Assembly: GCF_963422355.1 (NCBI RefSeq)
Contig: NC_085097.1
Span: 4,474,737 to 4,538,736, forward strand
DNA from: Corticium candelabrum
Lineage: Eukaryota; Porifera; Homoscleromorpha; Homosclerophorida; Plakinidae
Length of the DNA: 64,000 nt
Reading direction: 5' to 3'
The translations under genes and the position numbers were made by a program. Shown here in pieces: positions 55,601-64,000 of the stretch; position 1 is the first letter of the stretch, and each line of letters opens with the position of its first letter. Under the pieces are notes generated by a model. The model worked only from the letters and a program-made list of their open reading frames with translations, was not told the origin of the DNA and did not search any database.

Positions 55601-56465
55601 GGCAGAAAGAAGGGTTCAGACAGCAAAAATTACAAATATAAAAATGTTTACTGGCGGCAGATCACTAGCTGATGTACTGAAAGTCTTACGAAACACTCCC
55701 ATTGGAAGTGGTCTTCTCTCTCCAGCGACCTTGTTGCCAGAGCGTCAATTAAGAAGACAGATCGCCATACGCAAAGATGCTTATCTCCCTCAACACAGAG
55801 ATGTGCATGTTATCTGATCAAATCTTAAGAAATTGCAGGCTGATCAAGCCTTTTACTTGAGAAGAGGCAGAATTATGCCTCCAGTCTTACAGCCAGCTGA
55901 ACGGATACGGATACAACAAGGCAAAAAGTGGATTCCAGGATGTGCCATTGAACACCACTCTGAACCACAATCACACATGGTCCAAACCTCAAGTGGCAGG
56001 ATTCTGCGCAGAACTCGTGCTTATTTGAACAAACAAACGAGGAACATTACCCACAGATTGAGATTCCAACTGACTCATCTGGCACACATTCTATTTCCAA
56101 GTTCACAATTCTGTCTCCAGTGATCATTCATAGACAACCAAACAATTTTTTCACACTTACTGGGACCATATCTGGCGATGAACTACCAGGATACCATGTG
56201 CAAGATGACTGCTGCAAGAAAACAAGGTCCGGTCTACCTATACATAAACCAAAACATTTGGATGACTATGTAACTTAAGAGATGCCGAAAAGTAGGGTAG
56301 ACAGTACTGCCTATTCGCAGGTATATGTTGAGTTCACTAAACACCCTAGAGGGAGTATGATGTAATGTATAGTAGTGTTGATTCCCAGACGTGAGAGATG
56401 TCTTACGCGGGTTTGTATAAAATAGATCAGATTGACTCTGGCTATTTTAGTGTCAGCATATTACA
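52700..56465 (+). mobile_element. Ty3/gypsy retrotransposon with very short LTRs
   Basis: The 5' LTR 52700-52802 (103 bp) and 3' LTR 56361-56465 (105 bp) both start TGTAATGTA and end ATATTACA. They share TTACGCGGGTTTGTATAAAA and are about 88 percent identical by eye. After the 5' LTR, TGGTGGCAG resembles an initiator-tRNA primer site. Before the 3' LTR, AGAGGGAGTATGA is a candidate polypurine tract. The five bases outside the LTRs do not match, so no target duplication is seen. Confidence 0.8.
52950..56130 (+). pseudogene. Degenerate gag-pol of the Ty3/gypsy element
   Basis: Domains occur in Ty3/gypsy order across several frames. Gag has KIYERFILLQRRQRQGESFK and an LERADDIC end. A CCHC knuckle follows (CTYCKIFNHTAEVC near 53495). 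The protease active site is MDTRALCNVM, where the glycine of DTG is replaced by R. RT has KWVSPIMLVTKPG and RICID, and the YVDD box reads stop-VDD at about 54585. RNase H has LFVDASQVGLGAFLLKEG. Integrase has YSDNGSQFAN and CPASNNQAERRV. At least six stops or frame changes make it inactive. The sequence differs clearly from the fragment at 9.06 kb. Confidence 0.85.
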
Positions 56466-56813
56466 CAGGGAACCGATTTGTCGTACACTGCCACTGTGGG
56501 CCTACAAGAAAAAAGTGTCCGCTGCACTGTTACTCAGAAATATGGAGAGCGCATCTTTTGACACTTTCGCACTAGGCAGAGCCGATTGCTCGTGTTCATT
56601 CACACATTTACCTAATTATATGACACCTACGTGCACTCTAGCGGAGATAAGGACGGGTTGGATTAAGAACGATGAGTTAAGAACATTCTCTAGCCTTACT
56701 CTTGTGAAAACATGTACGAGCACCTTGTATTAATTAATTAGAATAGCCCGGCTTCTCATTCGTTTTCGTTCAACTGTCAAACTTGCTGTACTACCTGAAA
56801 CACGTACGTTTAC

Positions 56814-57012
56814 CTGAAACAGTCTCCCTTTCGCAGAGCAGAACCGCTGAGTAAGCCACAAGTGAAATTACGATCAGCACGATCAGACCGGAACTTCGAC
56901 GTAAAGGAATTTGCATGTCTTGTTGTACCTGCACAATAGGGTAGGTGTTCCCAATTGTCGATGTGCACACCCCTCGATAGTTTGATATATGAACGCTGCT
57001 TTCTCTAGTAGC
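56814..57012 (-). CDS. Single-pass transmembrane exon, open copy
   Basis: After a CTGTTGCAG acceptor the exon reads ATRESSVHISNYRGVCTSTI, then QVQQDMQIPLRRS, then the helix SGLIVLIVISLVAYSAVLL and a short CERETVS tail to a GTAAAC donor (phase 1). The open frame, splice signals and hydrophobic helix support an exon that crosses the membrane, with the ectodomain upstream and the tail in later exons. Neither part was recognised. Paralogous exons lie at 22290-22400, 43107-43235 and 63254-63554, all on the minus strand. Family unknown. Confidence 0.5.
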
Positions 57013-57627
57013 CTGCAACAGAGAGACGAGAAACAGGTCAGATGTACCCACCAATTAATGTCTACGCTTCGGAGCGATACCTGTATGTACGACTGGAATC
57101 TTACAAGACCTGCTAGCACACTAGCTACATGTACGGGACCAAGCCTGTAAACAGCCCGGACGTGGGATGTATTCTAATTGTGGAAATCTTTCTGAGACAC
57201 AGACAGTAAATCAGAGTTCCCATCTGGCGCTATGGCGCTGCATGTAGCACCAACCCAATTTTTGCAGTGATAATTCGAACCCAGCACACCGCAACAAAAC
57301 CGATTCCTCATTAGAGTTAATGAGTTAGCCTATTTATACAGACATGACCGTCTTGTATGTTGTAATTAGACCACTAGAGCACTCACCTTGTTACAATGTA
57401 CGATTACACCCATATAACATCGTGAGCCAAAAAGACTAAAAATGGCGAGAATCATTGTTACTTTAACCTCGTTTTGCACCTCCAGACAAAAAATTAGAAT
57501 TCCACTTTTAAAAGACGTTCTAAAGACAGAAGTGCTCACACATTCGCTTCTACACTATTTCGACGTAAGACGTTTTTATCAAGGTTAAAAAATTACTTTG
57601 GTGTGCTCTGCCTTTTTGATACAAGCT
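57013..57627. other. Unassigned, first 200 bp duplicated at 43236-43475
   Basis: Nothing else recognised. Confidence 0.4.
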
Positions 57628-58000
57628 CACCGAGGTAGGAAGTGGGGGACTGGGGGGCTTAATTAAACTCCCTCGCTCAGAGTAGACCGGAATTTTACTT
57701 TTTTGAGCTAGTGCAGCGCCGGATTCAGAAATTTTTGAAAGACGGTGTTCACCGTTAGCAATTATATATAGCAATACTAAATTACTTTTTTCTAATGAAA
57801 TTATATAAAATTATTTAAGCACGGCTATTGGAAAAGATGGTTTTGCAACCCACTGCACCCCACTCTGGATCCGACACTGCAGTGACTTTTGCAAATGTGT
57901 TTACGGTCTGGCAAGCGAGGTAGTTTTTGCTTAGGTAATAATTACTCATGATGATATCGACGATACAGCCTCCGGTCGTTAATATCTTCCTACGCCACAG
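57628..58000. mobile_element. 373-bp MITE with 5-bp target duplication, family member 2
   Basis: The left end is CACCGAGGTAGGAAG and the reverse complement of the right end is CTGTGGCGTAGGAAG. Both match the consensus of the element at 45750. AAGCT lies directly outside both ends (57623-57627 and 58001-58005). Confidence 0.65.
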
Positions 58001-59134
58001 AAGCTAACGATGTGCCTTAATACGTTTAGTTTACCCGGGACATGTTGCGACTCCCCTGTCGTTTTCTAGACTGATCATATAAAAAGTCTCTAGATATAAC
58101 GCACGTTTGTAATGATCGATCATTGTCTGGATATGCAGCGCTTACCCATTTATCTTTCAGATCGAGTCGTCGCTTAAAATAAATTCCTTGCAATCGCATG
58201 TAGCGAGTGCACGGATGTGTATTGTTGGCGTAGCTACATAGTTGGAGCAACTTCTAGTAATTCCAAATATTTGTAATATGCGCGTATGAGTGAAAATCTA
58301 GGTTTAAGGTAGTGCAATTGGTCGTTACAGCATAGTCTGATGTTGTGGTGAAGAAAAGTGTTTCATATTACATAAACACTAAAGTTTTTGAGTTACACGT
58401 GTATCAGAATGGGTTATTGCACGATTACAATAAGCTACAGTATGGTCACGTGACTTACCGCCTAGAAGGGCAGGGGCTCTTATTAGAACGTTTGGAACTA
58501 CGTGCCTTTGTAAAGTTTTTTCGGGAATAGGGTAGAAGCCATGGAATTCAATAGAGAATTACAGACAAAGGAAAACATTACATGATAGGTGTTGTTCTGA
58601 TGAAAGTTGGCAGGATTTCTTACTCATGCGCAGAGCACTTCTCACTGGAAATATTTGTGAAAGAAGCAACCAAATCAGAATCGAAAATATGGCTATCACT
58701 CATAGATGTCTTCTTGTGTCTCCAATCCTCCAGGAAATTTCAAAGGCTATACGAGAAGACCTTGTTTCAGATGCTCTTACGATACAAGACAGTAGGGCAT
58801 ATATACAACTGTGGCCGAAAGTCGTCGGACACCTTAAAAATATAATTAATGTAAAAAATATGGTTCTCATCAGGAATTGCACTGAATATTATGACTTGTT
58901 TACTCTAAGAGAGTATAATACACTAATATTTAGGCAGATTTATAAATGACAAAATGCCTTTAACATAGTATATCAATTATTTGACGAATAGCTACGAATT
59001 CCATTACAGATGTGTTTGTCGCCATTTAGAGAATAGCCTATAAAACTATATTAAATAACCACAATTTTATTGCAGAAGTGTAGCTATAGGTCTAGCATAA
59101 GTTTCTGAGCAATTTGACTCATACCGAACTCACG
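58001..59134. other. No recognisable gene
   Basis: Two overlapping open frames at 58582-58949 have no known domain. The expected left inverted repeat of the Tc1 element was not found. Confidence 0.35.
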
Positions 59135-60605
59135 ATGGCCAAGGCAGGCGCGTACCGTGGCATGGGCTAAATGGGCTATAGCCCCCCCAGTTTTTGTGGG
59201 CGTTTCCCATTTTGTCAGGTGAAAACTAGCGTTACGTCGCTTTTTGTAAACGTGCGCGTCTGTTTACAGTCTGGATGTTCGAGGCCGAGCATGCGTGTCT
59301 CACACTAGGCTGCAGACATCGGTTTCCGTGATCAACACTACTTCACTGACACCATGTCGTCTCATCAGCAAAACCAGAAGTACAAAAAACAGACGAAACT
59401 GTCTCACTGTTTTCGGTAAGATCTATGGTCCACGCTGATATGTGTCAAACAGAGTTTACGCAGTAGTGGGTGTGTTACAATTCTTTACTAGAGTATAGTT
59501 CTAGTAGCGAGTATAAAATGTCAATTTTTTCAAAGGGGCGTGTCAGTGTTCGGGTATTTCAGCCCCCCCACTTCCAATGGCCACGGTACGCCCCTGGCCA
59601 AGGCACGGAACTACACCGAGGCGGAGAGGATTAGGATCCAGGTGCTGCATGATGAGGGTCTCATCTGCCGCCAAATTGCACGCACGGTTCGTAAATCCCC
59701 CGCTAGCGTTGCAGCCTTGCTCCAGAAACTTCGTCAAACTGGTAGTGTGAGGGAAATATTCCACACTGGACGGCCAGGGGTCACCACGACATAAACCTGT
59801 GCAGGATGAGTTTGAGAGACAGGAAGAAAACAGCAGTAAAATTGCACAAAGAATGGACTAATGGTGGTGCTTTAACTGCTTCCGTCAGGACAACTCGCAG
59901 AAGGTCGCTAGACCATGGTCTGAGGTCATTCAAGGCCCAAAAGAAGCCACTCATCAAACCTTACCAGGAAAGGAAGAGGCTGACTTGGGCTCGTAGGCAC
60001 AAAAATGGACTCAAAGACAGTGAAACCGTGTGATAAGGTCTGACGAATCCAGTTTCCAGTTGTTCGCAACTCCAGGGAATTTGAGGGTACGAAGAAGGCC
60101 CGGAGAAAAGTGAAACAAAGACTCCATCGTTCCCACAGTAAAGCATGGCTGGGTCTGTTATTGTCTGGGCATGTCAAGTTCTGGAGTTGAAATGCTGACT
60201 GTCTGTGACGGAACAATGAAATCTGAGAAGAATAAAGCTATTCTCCGTCATACGAGGTTACCTGCAGCTCGTGAGATGTTCCGGAATGACCAGAACTACA
60301 CATTCCAGCAGGATAATGCTTCATGCCACACCTCAGTCTCAACAAGACGATTATTCCAGACCAGCAATGTTCGGGTAATGGACTGGTCGCGGCAATCAGC
60401 AGACATGAACCCAATTGAGAACCTGTGGGGCGACCTGAAAATAGCTGTCCGACGTCACCAGCCGACCAGCAAGGTCCAGCTGAAGGCTGTACTTCAGGAT
60501 GAGTGGCAGAGGAAAGCTCATGAGAGATGCCAGAACCTGGTGAACTGCATGCCGACAAAGATATCAGCTTTGATCCGTGCCAAGGGACTGTGTACAAAAT
60601 ACTAG
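59135..60605 (+). pseudogene. Second Tc1-type transposase, interrupted and frameshifted
   Basis: The start ATGGCCAAGG at 59135 is separated from the rest by a nested MITE and the frame resumes after 59603. A helix-turn-helix domain follows (RIRIQVLHDEGLICRQIA, then RKSPASVAALLQKLR). A middle part lies in a different frame (59806-60033). The catalytic end at 60171-60605 has YTFQQDNASCHTS and SADMNPIENLWGDLK. TGTCCGGCAACTTTTGGCCA and AGAGCTGTATAG near 60843-60875 look like the right terminal repeat of a Tc1 element. It differs from the Tc1 copy at 47.5 kb and is more decayed. Confidence 0.85.
59145..59595. mobile_element. 451-bp hAT-type MITE nested in the Tc1 gene
   Basis: The left end is CAGGCGCGTACCGTGGC and the inverted right end (C)AGGGGCGTACCGTGGC. 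GGCCAAGG (59137-59144 and 59596-59603) is duplicated around it, the 8 bp expected for hAT. Both ends carry a run of C next to CAG. No coding capacity. Confidence 0.8.
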
Positions 60606-60875
60606 AAATTACTGCGATATTGCTCATTTGTTGCTGTTATTCTTATTTTAAATGATGTCTTTTCTATTTTACATGTTATTCCATATTTTTAACGATCCTG
60701 TTTTGTTAGCGTTTGGGCATAATTAATATTTATAATAAAAATATTGTTATCTCAAATTATAATTGTTTAATATATTGGATTTATTACTGAACTATAACTG
60801 CATTTCTAGCCAAATATGACCAATTTGCATAAAACATGACATGTGTCCGGCAACTTTTGGCCAGAGCTGTATAGG

Positions 60876-61533
<658 letters not shown>

Positions 61534-62092
61534 CTGGCAACAAGAAGAAGGCCGGTGTCACAGCGAATTTGACGTCTCTGTTTGCTGTATCCCCGAGTCG
61601 TACTCACTAGGGAATTTGTTATCCTCAAGTCACATTCTCTGGGGGTTTGAGGCACCCCTTTCTTTGTATCACTTGGCTATTGCATGTTCCATACCTATTA
61701 TGTAGGTAAACTTTCAGTCAGCTAACGAACTACTGGTGAACTTCCTAAAATTATTGTGCGGTGCTGAACGATCATGTGCCACCATGCAAGAGCTAGAGTG
61801 CACGAACTTACGCACTGATGTCATTGTTTTTAGTACGATACACAGATTAACACATGCCACAAGTTCTGGTTCAAAACTAGCCGTTTATATGTGTACATCT
61901 CGATAGTCTCTTACCATTTTCAATTATTTCTACTATTTTGAGATTATATTAGAAGTGTTGTAAAAAAGAGAGAAGCATATTACACGGTCTAAACTGTAGT
62001 AAGGCTAGTTGAAAGAAGTGCATGACGTCTGCCGGTTGTGGGTGCGTAGCTATAGGCCATATGTTAATCTTTGCGTCACAATTTAGGTTAAA

Positions 62093-62470
62093 TTGTGTCT
62101 GCTATTTACTATGACATCATCATGTGGTGTGTTTGCTATTGCATTTGTTGTACGTTTAGCTCTTGGAGATGATGTAGCAAGCCTGAAATTCGGCCAATCA
62201 CGAATGAGAGAACATTTGTACAAATGCTTGCAGCAGAAGAAAATGACAGTTTTTCCGCAATGCGTTTATGCTAGACGCACTCCTAGACTTCGTCGTACCT
62301 ACATAGAAATTTGCCGCAACTGCATGTTGATGCCTGAAGAGTGTGATGATACCGCGCTGTGTCAAAATTGTGAGGACTGGTTTCACGTTGACATCTGTCA
62401 CAACGAAGTGACAAATGGAGCTGTAACAACTGTTTGTAAGAACGCCTTGCCTAGACTTTATACGATATAG
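62093..62470 (+). CDS. Ulp1-like (C48) protease end with zinc-binding tail, transposon-type
   Basis: The frame runs into SSCGVFAIAFVVRLALGDD, which resembles the catalytic-cysteine segment of Ulp1-type cysteine proteases. It continues with KFGQSRMREHLYKCLQQKKM and FP and ends in a cysteine/histidine cluster, CRNCMLMPEECDD, CQNCEDWFHVDICH, like a PHD-type zinc finger. This pairing is known from large invertebrate DNA transposons that carry an Ulp1-like protease. The N-terminal two thirds of the protease, with His and Asp, are not present nearby, so this is a fragment, although its own frame is open. The homologue at 21087-21435 is decayed. Confidence 0.55.
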   Translation: MCLLFTMTSSCGVFAIAFVVRLALGDDVASLKFGQSRMREHLYKCLQQKKMTVFPQCVYARRTPRLRRTYIEICRNCMLMPEECDDTALCQNCEDWFHVDICHNEVTNGAVTTVCKNALPRLYTI

Positions 62471-62659
62471 AGTAACTTGCTAACGAAGTTCACAATAATA
62501 GACGTTTTTAGTGGCAAATTTAAGTAAAAGGGTAACATGCTATTTTTAACTTATCAGTTTGTTAGAAATTTTGAACCAAAACCGCAGTCTATAAATATGG
62601 ATTACAATGTCAAATTTTTAGGTATGAAAAATTGCTACAATATATACTGCTCAAAGATG

Positions 62660-62930
62660 CTATACTGTCTAGGAAATACGGCTTGGGGATGCCAAATTCT
62701 CTAAGAAATACGGCTCGGTATGCCAGATTCTCCAGGAAGTACGGCTTGAGATGTCATATTCACTAGAAAAAGCGGCTCGTACATACCAAATTTCCAGTAA
62801 TGCCAAATTTTCTAGTATACATTGTTCGGGGATGCAGAAATTTCTGAAGGAATACCAAATTCCCTAGTGAATATGGCTCGGGGATGTCAATTTCCCGGAG
62901 ATGCCAAATTCTCTATGACACGGTGTCTCC
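62660..62930. repeat. Minisatellite, about 33-bp unit, copy 2
   Basis: Homologous to 21620-21935 with units like AAATACGGCTCGG-ATGCCAAATTC. It has fewer clear units than copy 1. Confidence 0.7.
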
Positions 62931-63253
62931 TTCCTAAAGTCAGCTTTTAAAAGGACATGTGGATTTACTACTTTCCTGTCTAGCTGGTTCGCTGTAGTAA
63001 TGTGAATGTTACTGTCAACATCTACGTCTCGTTTTGCAAGCGCGTTTTGCAGCGATGGTGTCAAAGCTGTCGCACTATAGCGCTAACTCAAAGTTGCCAT
63101 ATTAAGATAGTGAATCCGCATCTTATTCCTTGACAATATTACCCCTTAACGATATTACCCTTTACTCTTAACGATATCACCCCACCCATGCCTAGAAGGA
63201 CGCTCCATTTTCTCTCTTGATACAACCCTTTGTAGCTAACACGTTCTGCTCAC

Positions 63254-63554
63254 CTCGACCCGTGCCTAGTCGCTCCCATTTGAACAGCAACACCGCTGAG
63301 TAAGTAGCAAGTGAGATTGTGGTTAGTACAAGACAGAAACGTCCAGGATCCATGTTTTGTCGTATCTGTAACAACACGTTCCTTTGTATCTTGACGATAC
63401 GAAAATCTATAGCAAGGCGAATACCGTCCGCTGATCCCCGTACGAATGTCACGCAGCTCTGTATAGGTTGCGACCGCACATAATTTACCGAAGGCCATTG
63501 GTGCAATTTGATATTAATGTGAAAACCCGACCAATTGTCGCGTGCGTTAGGCAA
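63254..63554 (-). CDS. Transmembrane exon, copy 3 (open)
   Basis: About 100 open codons end at a GTGAGC donor (phase 1, like the 56814 exon). The frame reads NYVRSQPIQSCVTFVRG, then QIRQNMDPGRFCL, the helix VLTTISLATYSAVLL and a FKWERLGTGRG tail. Copy 1 at 22290 has a stop at the equivalent of the G in DPG. The upstream limit of the exon is uncertain. Family unknown. Confidence 0.45.
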
Positions 63555-63936
63555 GCTGTCACACGACCTTATTTACGAAAAGTCATTATTTGACTGGTCA
63601 TATGTTAATGACCAGGTATCTATCTGGCGCAAACTCTACAGCCTGACGAATTTTTGTGCAAGCTGTGCCGGAGTCCAAGGCGTTGACGCCATTGACCTAC
63701 TACAGCCAGAAGCTTTTCTTGGCACAGAGCCCTAGGCTCTGGCATGTAGCCTCGCAAGCCTGGTCCTTCATCACAGTTACTGAACTAAACGCACGTGATT
63801 GACGCGAGGAGGAGGAGCTTTTACCGAAATTGCTCCAACGCGAATTATAGACGCTCAACACAATCACTACGTTTAGAGATAATCATGCTGAACCAATTGC
63901 CTAGAATTCTACTGTCATGCTACAATAAATTTGTGT

Positions 63937-64000
63937 TCAGTTAATGTCAAGATGACGTGCACTCGAAAAAGATTTCAACTTTCTTTCTCCTTCTTGAAGT
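63937..64000 (-). CDS. 3' end of another Mx-like gene (cut by window edge)
   Basis: The minus strand reads LQEGERKLKSFSSARHLDIN and a stop, against LKSFLSARHLDNN in the complete gene. It is the last piece of the GTPase effector domain of a paralogue whose body lies to the right of the window. Confidence 0.75.
   Translation of the reverse strand, partial: LQEGERKLKSFSSARHLDIN

Noticed and set aside
58582..58949. Overlapping 87- and 107-codon frames
   Set aside because: No recognisable motif, no second copy in the window and no splice or promoter context.

Overview
This is eukaryotic genomic DNA, almost certainly from an invertebrate animal. It has GT-AG introns, very dense CA/TG, CAGA and AT microsatellites, many decayed DNA transposons and retroelements, and animal-type genes: an Mx-like dynamin GTPase, secreted fibrinogen-domain lectins, an HNK-1-family sulfotransferase and a nucleobindin relic. 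The mix fits a sponge or another non-bilaterian, but that assignment is an inference. No bacterial, rRNA, tRNA or CRISPR feature was recognised.

Layout. 0-9 kb: a promoter-like tandem module, tandem repeats with microsatellites, a MULE-type transposase fragment (minus) and a nucleobindin pseudogene with introns (plus, 3.88-5.09 kb). 9.06-10.1 kb: a broken Ty3/gypsy pol. 10.1-15.2 kb: segmental-duplication copy A with an intact intronless fibrinogen-domain lectin gene (11.97-12.69 kb) between two long foldback elements. 15.5-20 kb: a third copy of a promoter-like module, mostly unassigned DNA, and a truncated Mx first exon joined to a membrane-protein fragment. 20.3-23 kb: a duplicated segment with an Ulp1-protease relic, a 33-bp-unit minisatellite and a transmembrane exon. 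22.97-31.86 kb (minus): an apparently complete seven-exon Mx-like gene (666 codons) whose introns hold two LINE relics, a GIY-YIG retroelement relic and large microsatellites. 33.1-36.2 kb: a hAT element with recognisable ends and a broken transposase. 37.0-43.1 kb: a small TA-flanked MITE, then copy B of the lectin segment, carrying an extra 0.57-kb inverted-repeat insertion. 43.1-44.7 kb: a broken transmembrane exon and the terminal exon of a carbohydrate sulfotransferase (minus). 45.3-49.2 kb: a tandem duplication containing a 354-bp MITE, a Tc1 transposase pseudogene and microsatellites. 51.2-56.5 kb: CAGA arrays and a degenerate Ty3/gypsy element with very short LTRs. 56.8-58 kb: another transmembrane exon and a second MITE of the 5-bp-TSD family. 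59.1-60.6 kb: a second Tc1 pseudogene split by a nested hAT-type MITE. 61.3-64 kb: copy 2 of the 20.3-23 kb segment, ending in the last codons of another Mx-like gene cut by the window edge.

How it fits together. The functional core looks like a duplicating innate-immunity-like cluster: one complete and two partial Mx-like loci, two secreted fibrinogen-domain lectins, and a repeated, unrecognised single-pass membrane gene family, all moved around by segmental duplication. The immune role is inferred from family knowledge, not shown by the sequence. Paralogous segments give several empty sites that date individual transposon insertions.
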